From: Hexactinellida sp. DTS-2022
Lineage: Eukaryota > Porifera > Hexactinellida
Length of the DNA: 64,000 nt
NCBI GenBank assembly: GCA_028753945.1
Contig: JAPNXP010000001.1
Location: 15,614,501-15,678,500 of the forward strand
Direction: 5' to 3'
Made by a program: the position numbers and the translations under genes. Positions 1-12,400 of this stretch are shown here, in pieces (the first letter of the stretch is position 1; the number at the start of each line of letters is the position of its first letter). A model generated the notes under the pieces. It did no database searches. It had not been told where the DNA came from and saw only the letters and a program-made list of their open reading frames with translations.

Positions 1-450
1 GAGACCGAAGGGCTCGTACCCTATATAATTTATGTCGGGTATAAGAACATCCCGGTTATAAGCACATCAAGTGCAGTTCCCGACGATGTGCTTATAACCG
101 GAATCCACTGTATTCGTGGCCCTAGTTAATATACTAGAGACAAAGTGGGGGTGGTTAATCGTTTCTCGCTATGGCTCTTCGCCAATGGTGTTGAATAAAT
201 ACGTAAAATCTTTAGAGTACGTATACAACGAGAATAAGACTCAGCTTTATCAAGTATATTAGCCTTTAATTAAAGTACAGTTAACTTATTCATTTAAAAC
301 AATTTTGACTGAAATTTTACTAAGCGACGAAGTAAACTCTTTGATTCATATGCAATAACTAATATTTAATAGATCGGTTAAATTGTCAATAAATTTGTTA
401 CCTGTTAACCGAAATTAACCGATATACCCTGATTGTAATTTATGTGTTCC
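1..450. repeat. Edge fragment of dispersed repeat R1 plus MITE remnant
   Basis: The first 18 bases repeat the GC-rich tail seen at 33434-33451 and, inverted, near 25908, so the window opens at the end of an R1 repeat copy. Bases 39-117 contain an inverted repeat built on GTATAAG-type arms and end in CCACTGTA, like the TA-flanked MITEs elsewhere in the window. No gene is seen between here and 578. Confidence 0.5.
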
Positions 451-577
451 TTAGTTTATTCCAACGAGGGGGGTTCCCGTATATAATAAATATCTGACAG
501 CATCAATTGCTATATTAACAACATTATACAAAGTAAAGATATATGTATACACAAAATATAAAATAAATACTCTAAAG

Positions 578-3500
578 CTAAGAACATGCTTTACAAATAA
601 AGTCCTCATCCTCGAAATCATCAAGCTGGACATGCAGACACGAGTCGTGGAACCATGTCTCACATTTCTCGCAACCAATCCATTTCCATTGTCCCTTAAG
701 AAGAGTCACTGGGACTCGCATATCGCAATGCTCACACACCCCATCACTCTCATCCCCTTCCGAGCAAGAAGAGCTAGCGTCAGATTCCTCAGAACAAGAA
801 GGTACACTGTGTTGCTTCCGTAATTTAGGTTTCTTGAGTACATCTTCAGTGTACTCATCCTCGGTATCAGATTCGCTATACTTGTCTGCAACCTTTGTCT
901 TCTTCCTCTTAGTGCCGGCTTTAGTCGCGTTCTGATCTTTGGTATCGGATTTAGACTTTTTAGATTCAACACCATTTGATTTCTTAGGTTTAGGCTCAAT
1001 TATTTCCTTCGGTTTAGGTTCAGTTATTTCCTTCGGTTTAGGTTCAGTTATTTCCTTCGGTTTAGGTTCAGTTATTTCCTTCGGTTTAGGTTCAGTTATT
1101 TCCTTCTCTTCTGGCTCAGTTGCTTTCTTAGGTTTAGGCTCAATTATTTTCTTCTGTTTAGGTTCAGTTTTTTTCTTCGGTTTAGGCTCTGTAGTTTTCT
1201 TCTGTTTTGGCTCTATAGTTTTCTTCTGTTTAGGCTCTATAGTTTTCTTCTGTTTAGGCTCTATAGTTTTCTTCGGTTTTGGCTCAGTATTATTCTTCTG
1301 TTTTGGCACAGTAGTTTTCTTCGGTTTTGGTTTATTAGTTTTCTTCGGTATAACTGGAGTTGTTTTCTTCTCCTGGTTAGTAGGAGTATCCTTATGAGAC
1401 TGAAATTCAGCTGTATCATGAATCTCTATCTCCATAGCATCAATAATATCGTTTTCAGTTCCATCCTGTATAAGATTTCCATCAGTATCAATCTTCAAAT
1501 CCTGTTCATTCGTCTCAACATTGTTTTCAATGCGATCCTCTTTATCAGGATTCGGTTTGTTTCTAACTCTAGATTTTCTAGCACTGCATTCAGTCTCAAC
1601 ACCGTGCTTGTCCGATTGGTATAAGATACGAGACGCAGCCTTGTCGTGCCTCCTTCTGTGCATTTCCCTATTCTTACTGTCAATCTTGCGCTGTCTCCTA
1701 TTAGCCTTCTTCTGGTCGCTCTTACCCCACTCCCGATTATAAATACGGACTTTGTCGTAGGATACGAACTCTTTGATGGAGTTAATAGACGGCTTAATGC
1801 CCAGCGCTAACAGAACTCCAACTAGAGCAGACTGCCCCTCATTGAAGCACAGCACACTCAGAGCTACAGATATGGACACGCAGGTGGGAGAAGCGTACTT
1901 TGTCTTGAGACAGCTGGACCAGATGCAGGAGTGTAGACTCTCATTTATGTTCTGTGTGGCGCCTAGAGTCAAGTGGCTGCAGACATCCACACTGGCGTAT
2001 ATGTTGAACTCCTCGCGGATCTTATCAAGGTCTATGTCAGTGAAATAACAGCGGCGCGTTTTGGGGGCGGGGGCTGAGGGCTCGTTTTCGTGTCTGTAGA
2101 GTTGTTTCTGGTAGAGACAGTAAGAATTTGGTCCCGTGGGACAGTCGTCGTGGTTCTCACTGATGTGTCCAAGCATTCTCCAGAGGGCACTGCTCATCTC
2201 CTCGGGCGGCTTCCCCACATGCTGTCCCACTACAACAGCGAATAGATGTGCCACTCTGTCTGCCTTGTGTTCTTCTAATGAGTGTTTTACGTATGTGTAG
2301 TTCTTTGTACTCTTGGTTGCCTTCATGAGATGGTTCTTAAGTCGCTTCTGCAGATGTCCGATGCACTCCTCCTTCTCAATCTTAACTTCTCCGTTGTACA
2401 CGCCGCTCCGTAGCACGCTCTTGTACCCGCTCCCGTCTCCGTCTCCGATAAACACGTTGTACACCAGGCCCCGCCCCTCCGACCTTCTCCACATGCGCAC
2501 TGCCGCCTCGGACTCCATGGCCAGACTCGTGCCGGAGAAGTTAGCCTTGCAGTGCGGCTTGTGCGTTTGGAACCAGGCTTCGTACTCCTCCTGCTTTTTC
2601 TCCATCATGTGTGTGGACCATCTCGAGCAGGCCTCGCAGTTTCTGTTAAGCAGTTCATAGTCTACCACTTTCTTAGACTCGCGCTCTATAACAGCCGCGA
2701 AACCCACGTTGCTGTAGTGGCCCCTCTGCTTCCAGGAGCCGTCGAAACTAACCGCGACCTCGACACACCCGGGCCGCACCGACTTGACCGCGCCCTCGCT
2801 GTCTGCTATGTGCTTACTCCACTTACGCATCGACTCGTCTACCTCTGCTAGGACAATCTCCGCGAACTTCATCTGCTCGGATCTCCGCATTACCGTGGTT
2901 GGGGTGGGTAGATCCATTATGTTAGCGAACTTCCTGAATCCCCTCCACGTTAGGCTGGTGGTGTGTACCCCTAGCATTGCGCGTACGTTGACCTCTGACC
3001 TGTCCATGAGTTTAATACCAAATCCGATATTTTGGTCCACAGGCTGATCCAGCTGTCGCGAAGAGCAGAACTTTGTTACAATATTACCGCAATAGGAGCA
3101 GAATAGCACGAAGGAATTCTGCATCCCGTGCTTGAATGTGGACTCGTATAGTTTGAGTTTCCCACCCCTGCAGCTGCTGAGGGGACAGTCGAGCTTCCCA
3201 AACACATCCGCCAGTATGTCTGCATTCATCATCCGCAGGCCCTGGGCAGGGGAGTAGCTGCTAATGCCCGACTTCCCATTCTCCACAATCTTCATCTCGA
3301 TGCTGTGCTTCGGATCCGGGTCAGGCAGCTTTATCTTCTGGAGATAGGGAGATTTGAAGTGCTCTTCCAGGGCAAAGTATTTATGTTTGGTAGATACCAT
3401 CTGCATTGTGGTGTCGTACGGCAACTCGCCTGTAGACCAGAACTGCATCGTGGGCTTAGAGACGTAGTTATTTGCCGACTTGCGACATTCACGGACCTCA

Positions 3501-5521
3501 GGTTGATACGAGTCATCTGAATCTGAGGGGCACTTAGTCTTCTCGATTAGTTTGTGTTTGCTTTTCTTCTTGTCATGCAGGTTGGGGAAGTACCTCCCCT
3601 CTCGTATGGCTTGCTCTTTCTGCCTGGCGTAGTGTCCCGGTGCGTGTCTCTTCTTCTTAAAGTATCTGCCCTTTCGGTTACGGACCAGTGGGGGAACTAC
3701 AACTTTCTCATATTTCCTCGGTCTCCCAATCCTTAGTTCTTTCTCTATGTGATCAGTATTCTCTGTTTCCACATCAACTTTGTCCTTTGTTTTCTGTATT
3801 TTATTCGGTTTCGGACTGCAGTCGGACAGCTCGCCATAAGACACGTCGGCAGATTCAGCCGACTCGGGGACGAAGGCTGGGTCTACTTCGGATTTATAGC
3901 GCTTCGTAATCTTCTCGGGTGCTTTGCGGGGTTTCCTCACTTTCGGTACGGGCTCGCTGTCCGATAGAGTGTGAACTGTGGCTTCAGGCATAGGCAGATC
4001 TACGTCATAGGCCCGCGGGTTGTCGAGATCAGCAATAGCAATGTTGAGATCGAAATTCTTGTTGTCCATGAGTTCTATCTGTGTGTACAGATCAGGCTCG
4101 TTCTCCGGCTCGTCTGAGGAGATACAGATAGGAGCTTCCTCCACTGGTGCCGCTGCCAGAGACTGCAGTCTGTCTTCCAGTGTGGATAGGATAGACTCAT
4201 CGATATCGATGTTGGGGTTCTCAGAATCTGAGGTAGCTACACTCTCGGCAGGAGATTGGGGAGTCTCAGTCATTTGTACCGAAGTTTCTTCACAGGGGAA
4301 AATGGTATTTCTCTGCGGACGCTTTCTGTCCATTCGGACTGGAGGCCTCGCACCGACTTGAATGTTCCTGTTGGTTTTTTTTGGAATAAAATATTTGAAT
4401 TTGGTAGTGTAACAACCTCTCGGTAGATACGAGTCTTCAGAAAAAGATGGGAATTTAGAATTTGAGTTCGCATTAGAGAATTGTCTAGAATTCACTGTAA
4501 GGTCACCTGTGTTAGAAATAGAACTGCTGAGGGAATGGGATCGAGAATTAGAGTTTGAATAGTGATGTGAGTTTGAGTTACGTTCTTCTATCAGCTGCTG
4601 GTAACCTTGGTAACGAGATATATTGTTCTCTAACGTTTGAGCATTAGCCTGTGAGTACAGAGGAGGTGAGGAGTGCTCAATAATGTCGATAGCATTCTCA
4701 AGAGTCTGGGATTGTGCAGTCAGCTCAGGGCTATTAGTAGGAGACTCGGGAATATCTTCATAGGAAATCTCAAGGGTTTGTGATTGAGGAATAGAGTTAG
4801 GAAAGTTATACGAATATTCAACTTGATCTTCTTGCGTTTGATTGTTTGGTTCTGCGTCTATTAAAATGTCTAGAGAAGTTGGAGTATAAGAATTTACTAG
4901 CGTTTGTGGCTGACAACTGAAGTCAACATTAGGAATGTCCCCGTTATCCTGAATATAATTCTCGTTCGTGGGATTAGGTGTAGAAGGAATGGAAATGGGT
5001 GAGTTGCCATTGCTAAGCGGGGAGTTTGTGGGAAAATCGAGTAATGAGTTGTTGTCGATGGAATTTGAAGCACTATCAACTGTGTTATCTTCTTGCGTCA
5101 AATCAAGTGTAGGAATAAATGTATCCGCTGTACCAGTTGTATCAGCGTTATAACTCGTGGCGCATTCAATGGTAGATATATGTGTGTCCGGTATAGCAAT
5201 AGGTACTGTAGAATAATCAAGTGATTCTTCAGCAGTAGGGAGTGTATTCAATTCACTAGTGGGATTCGTATCAGCTGAGAAGCTGCTAACCCAGGTAATA
5301 TCGCTGTCAGATTCCTGTTTATCAAGTACTTGCGGTTCCTGAGTAAATGATTGAGTTCCAATTGCATCTTGGAAAGTGGGGAAAGTAGAGTCATCCTGCG
5401 GTGTTAGAAATATATCGTTTGAATTCTGTGGTTCTTCATTACTAACTTCACCGTTTTGAGGAAGAGTAGGGGAACTAGAAAATTCGCCATCACTATCGAG
5501 AAATTCGCATTCCATTTCCAT
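578..5521 (-). CDS. Mutator-like DDE transposase with zinc ribbon and C-terminal PHD finger
   Basis: Single-exon frame of 1647 residues, counting from the ATG at 5521 (MEMECEF). An in-frame ATG at 5635 would add 38 hydrophobic residues and looks less likely. Order: a Ser/Asn/Gln-rich disordered N-terminus (about 1-400); a basic region; a C-x4-C...C-x2-C zinc ribbon near 773-812; and a transposase core (about 740-1265). The core carries FDGSW (Asp927), the GDGDGSG loop (Asp1027/1029) and NESLHS (Glu1194), which form a plausible DDE triad. After it come about a dozen 8-10-residue Lys-Pro repeats of EPKPKEI type (about 1397-1512). The last 50 residues are a Cys4-His-Cys3 PHD finger. The core motifs match the Mutator-like transposase domain family common in animal genomes. 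It is likely a transposon gene lying within or downstream of VPS15 on the same strand. The frame is undamaged, so it may be recently active or domesticated. No terminal inverted repeats were found by eye. Confidence 0.8.
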   Translation of the reverse strand: MEMECEFLDSDGEFSSSPTLPQNGEVSNEEPQNSNDIFLTPQDDSTFPTFQDAIGTQSFTQEPQVLDKQESDSDITWVSSFSADTNPTSELNTLPTAEESLDYSTVPIAIPDTHISTIECATSYNADTTGTADTFIPTLDLTQEDNTVDSASNSIDNNSLLDFPTNSPLSNGNSPISIPSTPNPTNENYIQDNGDIPNVDFSCQPQTLVNSYTPTSLDILIDAEPNNQTQEDQVEYSYNFPNSIPQSQTLEISYEDIPESPTNSPELTAQSQTLENAIDIIEHSSPPLYSQANAQTLENNISRYQGYQQLIEERNSNSHHYSNSNSRSHSLSSSISNTGDLTVNSRQFSNANSNSKFPSFSEDSYLPRGCYTTKFKYFIPKKTNRNIQVGARPPVRMDRKRPQRNTIFPCEETSVQMTETPQSPAESVATSDSENPNIDIDESILSTLEDRLQSLAAAPVEEAPICISSDEPENEPDLYTQIELMDNKNFDLNIAIADLDNPRAYDVDLPMPEATVHTLSDSEPVPKVRKPRKAPEKITKRYKSEVDPAFVPESAESADVSYGELSDCSPKPNKIQKTKDKVDVETENTDHIEKELRIGRPRKYEKVVVPPLVRNRKGRYFKKKRHAPGHYARQKEQAIREGRYFPNLHDKKKSKHKLIEKTKCPSDSDDSYQPEVRECRKSANNYVSKPTMQFWSTGELPYDTTMQMVSTKHKYFALEEHFKSPYLQKIKLPDPDPKHSIEMKIVENGKSGISSYSPAQGLRMMNADILADVFGKLDCPLSSCRGGKLKLYESTFKHGMQNSFVLFCSYCGNIVTKFCSSRQLDQPVDQNIGFGIKLMDRSEVNVRAMLGVHTTSLTWRGFRKFANIMDLPTPTTVMRRSEQMKFAEIVLAEVDESMRKWSKHIADSEGAVKSVRPGCVEVAVSFDGSWKQRGHYSNVGFAAVIERESKKVVDYELLNRNCEACSRWSTHMMEKKQEEYEAWFQTHKPHCKANFSGTSLAMESEAAVRMWRRSEGRGLVYNVFIGDGDGSGYKSVLRSGVYNGEVKIEKEECIGHLQKRLKNHLMKATKSTKNYTYVKHSLEEHKADRVAHLFAVVVGQHVGKPPEEMSSALWRMLGHISENHDDCPTGPNSYCLYQKQLYRHENEPSAPAPKTRRCYFTDIDLDKIREEFNIYASVDVCSHLTLGATQNINESLHSCIWSSCLKTKYASPTCVSISVALSVLCFNEGQSALVGVLLALGIKPSINSIKEFVSYDKVRIYNREWGKSDQKKANRRQRKIDSKNREMHRRRHDKAASRILYQSDKHGVETECSARKSRVRNKPNPDKEDRIENNVETNEQDLKIDTDGNLIQDGTENDIIDAMEIEIHDTAEFQSHKDTPTNQEKKTTPVIPKKTNKPKPKKTTVPKQKNNTEPKPKKTIEPKQKKTIEPKQKKTIEPKQKKTTEPKPKKKTEPKQKKIIEPKPKKATEPEEKEITEPKPKEITEPKPKEITEPKPKEITEPKPKEIIEPKPKKSNGVESKKSKSDTKDQNATKAGTKRKKTKVADKYSESDTEDEYTEDVLKKPKLRKQHSVPSCSEESDASSSCSEGDESDGVCEHCDMRVPVTLLKGQWKWIGCEKCETWFHDSCLHVQLDDFEDEDFICKACS

Positions 5522-5639
5522 ATATAAATATTCAACAAGTAAACTAGCTATTACAAATTGTGTAGTGCAATTCAACTGAACTAAAAGACTATATAGTGAA
5601 AGAATATAGTAATACGATCTGTAGAAGCTATACATTTTA

Positions 5640-6200
5640 ATGCTGCAGAAAATTAACTATGAAACTTGTATAGACTATATAGCATTCCAATATATGCACT
5701 GTGTTGATAAGATTAATGCATTAAAGCTATTCAGTGTAACTCAAGCATGGTAACCATAATTAGCAAGAGTTATTTACCACATAATTATTATATGTAAAAT
5801 AAAAACAAATTCAATAAACACAAAAATAACTAGGAACTGTTGTTAATTAAGTAAAATGAGAAAAATTTCGCAAAGGAAATATATAACTATGAGAAAACTA
5901 ATTTCTTAATAATGTAAACTAAATAAGATATTAAGACACCTTAATTGCGAAATTCATAAATGCGTAAAAATACAAACTAATAATCTAGCTAGCATTCCAA
6001 TCCCACAGTATGTAGTCATGTAGACATTAGTGAATGGATTGATATACTACTCCACCTAATAGCAAGGGTGGATTATAGAAACAGGGCTGTCCGAATGATG
6101 CAATACGTGGGCAACAGAGTAGTTAATTATCTGAAAGGTTCTATTAATTCCTTGAATATAGTGAGAATGAATACCATGCCTAATCTTATATATTAAATCA
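5640..6200. other. AT-rich non-coding stretch
   Basis: AT-rich sequence 5' of the transposase gene. I see no coding signal and no clear repeat structure. If the transposon has an inverted repeat on this side, it was not recognised. Confidence 0.4.
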
Positions 6201-6206
6201 CAATGA

Positions 6207-7265
6207 TTTGTTGTTGTTTTTGTTTTGTTCGGAATTGATTGAGAAACTGATAAGAGCTGTAGACTTGAAATTTGGCAGGGGGGTAGGGAATAGGTTTCTA
6301 GGACGAAGTTCTAATATATAAGAAAAATTTTCACATCTTCCCTTTCAAAAGGTGACAAAACCAACTAAATTCGAGTGTTTTCCCAGTATGGATTAGCAGC
6401 TACCAATCAATTAGTATAAATTGATTTTTAATGTCTATATCAATTGTTGAGTGCCTAACTCAAACTGTAATTGAAATGGTCGGGAGTCAATTCATTAATC
6501 CAATCGATTATTTGTGTCATGTCTGTCTAGCCATACAATTCTATATTCGATTGTGTCTATTCGATATCAAATGATTACCAATCAAAATACAATAGCTGTC
6601 CCCGCCTGGGTCTACAATGCTAAGTTAGGGGCTGGGCTACGAGAAGATAAATGGGATTTCTTAGTGGTAGTAATTACCATACATGGATTTGGTGTACTAC
6701 ACAAGGAGAGTAAGTATTATCCAGAAAATCATCGCTAATATTAGCATAAATTCGTATTCAAAAACACCGGCGATCACTGAATTAGTATTTTCCAATTGGC
6801 TTTCTTTGTCCCGATAAGAAGCCTAAAACTGGGATTCACAAGATGTTAGAAACGGCTTAGGGGCTCACAGCTAAAAAAAGATCGGGATTCACTGCTCTAC
6901 AACAACACTGCTACTTATATATATACAACGGTCATTTGCAGATAGGATAGCGACCAGTTAAAATAATCCTAAATGATTTCCGGTATTATAATCAACCAAT
7001 GTATGGGGCCTTTTAAACTAGCTTTTTATATAAAAATGACAAAAGGCGTGAAGTGGGGAAAGTGGTGAATAATTTTCGCTAATAACGTTTTAGCGGCTCA
7101 CCGGTTTCGGTCAGTCCTTTTGGTGGACGATACTGTTGCACTTTGCAAATGCAAGACTTAGAAGCATATAATTTGAAGTGTATACGCTTGAAATACAAGC
7201 AAGGGCCGCAGACCCGAGTGTAAGATGTAAGAACGCGTAGCGCGGACGAGCAGCTTGTATAAGTA
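6207..7265. repeat. Dispersed non-coding repeat R2, copy 1
   Basis: Three blocks recur in the same order at 35600-36840. They are 6207-6370 (matching 35605-35760), 6945-7060 (matching 36495-36720) and 7190-7265 (matching 36755-36830). The last block is a GC-rich segment with short palindromes such as GTAGCGCG in otherwise AT-rich DNA. No coding content is seen. It is probably one non-autonomous element family. Confidence 0.55.
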
Positions 7266-7658
7266 ACATAAGCAATCTCAATAGTTGTTTAAATCACTTT
7301 TCAGACCAAGGCCGCGGTTTAATTAAGAACAAAGTTGTTAGTAATGTACATAGGTACATAGGCATAGGACCCCCGTTTGGCAGGATCACGTTTTGTTAGT
7401 CTTGCTATTTAGCTTTCACAAACCTTATTTAGTAATTCCAGCTGGTCAGTATATGCTTAATCATATTTCCCTCGGCTAGTTGGAGAGTCCGGTATTTAAG
7501 TACTGTATTTAAGTACCGTATTTACTCGAATAATCGCCTACCCAAATAATAAGGGTTTAAAATTAACAATAGCGAATAATGCTAAATAAGGTATTTTAAT
7601 TCCGACTGGTGAACAAGACAGCTATAATATAGACTTATTAAAGTTGTCACTTAACATA

Positions 7659-7824
7659 CAGTGAACTCCCGTTATAATGAAGTCGGAAATAGCGAAATAC
7701 CCGCTTATAATGAAATGGAAATTTTCCCCCAGAGCTCTAAATTATCATTGGCTTATAACGAATATCCGGATATAACGAAAGAATTAACAGATCCCAAGCA
7801 CTTGGTTATAACGAGAGCTGACTG
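7659..7824. mobile_element. MITE, TA target site (Tc1/mariner/pogo-like)
   Basis: 166-bp element flanked by TA on both sides. Its ends form an imperfect inverted repeat beginning CAGTGAACTCCCGTTATAA and CAGTCAGCTCTCGTTATAA. A related element lies at 43232-43360. Confidence 0.75.
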
Positions 7825-8412
7825 TAATAGGTGTACAGTGTACAATGCTTCTAGGCTAAATTGGTACAAACTATGCATCGCACTCTATCGGTTATCCGGC
7901 TTGTACCGGTTTGGCCGACCATTCTTCGAAGTGGCGAGACACCACTAATGTATTAAGGTAACAATAGTATCTTATGAATCAACACACTTCTCTGTCTCCA
8001 GTGATAATATTAATAGGAGTAGAACAGGGATTTTCAACCTTTTTATGATACGCGATGCTACTCATTATATACGTTAAATATTCCCAGGAGCCCCCATAAT
8101 ATGATGTGACAAATGTCAACCTGAAGGGCAGTTTTGAACTATTCTAAAATCTGAATCTTAATATATCCCATATGTAGGCGTCGTAAACCACCTGGCAGCC
8201 CGGACATGTCCGGTGGCCTAGAGGAGCTACCCGGACTTTACCCGGAATCCGGATAAACTCCGGGTAATAGTCATACCTACCAACCTATTTGAGTCATATC
8301 ACTGTATGGGGTTCCAATTTTCCCCTATACAATGTTGGCAAAATCTCTGGGCACCCCAAAAGATTTGCCCTAGATTTAATTGACCGGGCGGCCCGAAGAG
8401 CCAACCCTCGTA

Positions 8413-8723
8413 CACTCCAACCGCCCTTATTCGGGCACTGTGGTCCGGAGGGCGCCCGTAACTCGGAATTTTCCCGAATCTGAGAAATACAATGGCTGGT
8501 ACACATGCAATTCCAAAGTGTATAATGCATATTTCAAAATTCATTCAAAATTTAAAACTGATGTTTTTAACGGGTGTGGATAATTTAAGATATGTATCTG
8601 CTGTACGTATATAATTTTGTCATTAAACTCCATTATTGATTAAATGAATACTTATTTAGTTTGTCTTTACACCAATAAGGGTGTCCGATTGAGGGAGGTG
8701 CCCGTATATGAGAGGTTTGAGTG
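8413..8723. mobile_element. MITE with CACTC-type ends, TA target
   Basis: Element bounded by CACTCCAACC and GGTTTGAGTG with flanking TA. Its internal sequence reappears in inverse orientation at 10014-10300. Confidence 0.6.
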
Positions 8724-9195
8724 TATTTATGTATATCTCATAAGGATGATAAGTTTGGCATGGTAATGTGTTACATTTTCAGGTTTCTCTTATCAATTGA
8801 TGATATATTGTATGAATGAATTACGTGTAATCAATAAAACTATTCGTTTCGCGCCTCCCTAGAAAGCCCAGGTTGAAAACCCCTAATGTGCATAGTCCTG
8901 ATGGTAAGAGGGAATGAGAAATAGGAGCTAATATAGCTGAGAATTAAATAAACCTGCATCTGTTCTTGCACTTAGCAAGTTTAGCACAGCACAGCATATT
9001 AATATACTGCCATCAATAATTAACAAGGGGAGTGGAGGACATAGTTTATATTGCAATACGCAGTTCAGTGAAACCTCGATTATCCGAACTGGTTGGACCA
9101 GTCTGACAAGTTCGGATAATGTAATACACAGTACTACTTTATGGAACAACATTGGGTTCGGGTAATCGAAGATTCGGGAAATTGCACTTAGTAGG

Positions 9196-9275
9196 AAGGG
9201 GTCATCTGGGTGCCAGGTGCTTGCAGTGTGATTCGATTTAGGTGCCGGGTATCTGAAAATCTTAGATAACCCCTG
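9196..9275. mobile_element. Short hAT-like MITE, 8-bp target duplication
   Basis: 80-bp element flanked by perfect direct repeats TTAGTAGG (9188-9195 and 9276-9283). Its ends (AGGGGTCATC / GATAACCCCTG) match those of the larger element at 49394-49682. Confidence 0.75.
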
Positions 9276-9428
9276 TTAGTAGGAATATGGTTTTTGGAAA
9301 ATATCATTTAGGAGCGCGAAAATTTGAATCTTCTCCTATACCGTAACATTAATTTCTGATTTACGCGTATGAAATTGGATCAAACGCGTATTTACAAATG
9401 ACTACAATCCCTGGTTATTAAAATGTAC

Positions 9429-12400
9429 CTGGTCTATGTCTCTGTGCAGCTGTCGTATCCTCAGATGCGGGGGGTCCACAGAAGCGCTGAACGAAGTCAG
9501 GAAGTGATGCAGATAGGAGTAGAAACACTCGGGTAGGACCTTACCCCTGCACAGGTCCAGGTACTTGGAGGCAGAGTGTCTGTGTGCAGGAGACACGTTA
9601 ATCATGTGGCGGACCAGGGATTGTATCTCTTTATCCGATATAAGATCCAGGGTAGAGTCCGGGGAGGATTTCCCGCTAGCGTAGTCTAGCAAGCGAGGCA
9701 GGTCGAATATAACCTGTCCGTTAGTGAAGAGCTCTGCTATGAGACAGCCGAGAGAGAATATGTCCATACGCGGGGACAGCTCCTGTACCTGTAGTATAAC
9801 ACAGTAATAACTCATGTAACGATTCAAAGTCAATCGATACATGATAATGGTATTGCCAGTTTAATGTTTGAAGAACTATTTATCAGGTACAGTCGACGCC
9901 GCTTAATAGAGTCACCTCGGGACCAGGCCGCTTTGACCCGATTAATCAGTGAAATCTATTAACCGGTGCCTCTATTAAGCGGAGTCGAATGTACACACAA
10001 AGTTTAGATCCATACCTCTCATATACGGGCACCTCCCTCAACTGGGCACCCTTATTGGTGTAAAGCCAAATATGTATTCATTTAAGCAATAATGGGGTTA
10101 ATGACTAAGTTATATGACAATACATATCTTAATTATACACAACCAGTTATATACATCAGTTTTGATGTTTGAATGAATCTACAATATATGGAAACACTTG
10201 GGATTGCATTTGTACTATCCATTGTATTTCTGAGATCCGGAAAATTCCCAGTTACTTGCACCCTCCGGACGACAGTGCCCGGATAAGGGAGGTTTGAGTG
10301 TATTAATTAGTGCCATTAGTTATAATAGAGCCACATAAGGTACATATTCCCATACAGGGACGGTAGGGACCACTATACCTTACAGTAAACAATATTATTA
10401 GGTGCAGATGCAATTAATCTTTACTGTAAATATTCACTTGTCAGTTGTCAAGTAATTTTTATTTTTCCTGTACGTGTATATATTCTTTTGGGAGAAAAAG
10501 AGGATAGTTTCCAATAATAAGTAAATAGATATGTTGAACCCAATTTGGAATGTATAAACTTTTAATAAGAATATTCATTGTTATTGTCACTCTTTTGACC
10601 ATTTTGTAATACAAAGCCTGCTCTGTCACATTAGATAATCACCCACCCACGGAAGCTATGTAACGTTCGAACCAGGGTTTCACCCAGGCGTGCATTTTGA
10701 AAGAAACTTGTCTAAGCGAGGAAAATCGAGAAATGCTCCCATAGACGTAATACAAATTTAGTATTTAGGTGCGTGTGAGCGAGCTCAAACTAAATCTAGA
10801 TGCGCAGTAAATTTTGCCTGGATGAAAGCCTGGGACCTTATTCACTAAAAAATCTTAACAGTTTTCTTAACTAATATTCATATAAATTCTAGGAGAAATA
10901 ATATAAATTCAGGAAGATTGCATAAATGGGCTTTTCATTGTAAAAGGTTAAATTCGTATCCAACCCAAATATCTGTGAAATATAACAACCAAGCTGGAAT
11001 TTCGTATAAAAATGAGTTAAGAAAAATTATAAAAGTGTGTTTACCTAACGGACTATAAACGGCCTATAAAATGTCTATAACGCTCCTATAAATAAGAGTG
11101 TGCGTACCTCCCTGGAGTCCGTGAACCTCTCGGGCGCCACGTAGCAGCAGGAGCGTCTGGAGGTGTCGAAGAAGAACGAGAATGTGGCTGGGTTGTCGGG
11201 CGGAAGACAGGTGGGTTTGAAGCTAGCGAAGTCTGTGAGCTGAACCCAGTTCCAGCCTGTCAGCAGCACGTTCTCTGCCTTTATGTCTCCGTGGCATATC
11301 TACATACACAGGGTGTATGCAAGGAATTATGCAGGAGCGCGAGACACTCCTTTTGGAGCATTATTTTTAGAAAATTTGAACTTAGAAGCGCGAAAATTTG
11401 GAATCTTTTCCTATACCGTAAGTCCGTAACATTAATTTGTGATTTAGGCGTTGTAAATTGGATTGGACTAGGATTAGGAGCGTATTACAAATGCCTGAAT
11501 AATACACTGGTGAGAGTAATAGCAAGTCGCATTTGGCATATTCCTTGCTAGTACGCGAACTTATATTAGAGGACAGAATTAACATTAAATGCTCGCTTGG
11601 GGACTGAAAATAACTTGCTAATAGAGCAATAACTATTCAGTAGAACCTCATTAATACGAACACCAAAGGACGGTAAAATTGTTCGCTTTATCCATAATTC
11701 GTAAGAACCAATATATCATTTGTACTGAAAAGGCTTTGAAGGGGACTGAAATAGTGTTCGTGATAACGATGTTCTACTGTATAATATAATATAAAATTGC
11801 TATTAGGCGAACACCACTGTATTAGCTACTGATGTTATGAAAATATTAGATATCCGTAAATAAAGGTGGCATGGTAAACTCGGTTAGTACGTACAGTACT
11901 TATAACCAATTCCCGATGGAATACGTTATAAAAGAGATCTACTGTATACTAAGTTGTATAATACGTAATATGTAAGCTAAAATATATAGGAAATATAGCG
12001 AATATACTAAGTAAAGTTATGCGGGAAATAATTATATAATGTCAATAACGTTTTCTGCGATAGTTGACTTATTTTACAGTTATAATACTATCTCTATCCC
12101 TAGTCATGGAATAAATACTTCACGTTTTAAACATACCATTTTTCATTTGTCCTATATATAATAGTCACGTGTAATACTTTATACGCGGAGGAGAATTCAC
12201 GTATTATAAAACTTTGACTGTACTATATACACACACACACACACCAGTGTATTATACACCCATTTGTAAATACGCTCCTAATCCTGGTCTGATCCAATTT
12301 TAATCTCCTAAATTACAGATTAATGTTACGGAATAGGAGAGGATTCCAAATTTTTGCGCTCCTAAATTCAAATTTCAAAAAATCATGCTCCAAAAATGAG

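Noticed and set aside
939-1397. Plus-strand frame of GLGSVISF-type repeats
   Set aside because: Antisense shadow of the Lys-Pro repeats in the transposase gene at 578-5521.
8289-8583. Overlapping frames of 64-81 residues
   Set aside because: Cover the MITE at 8413-8723 and its flank; no conserved pattern.
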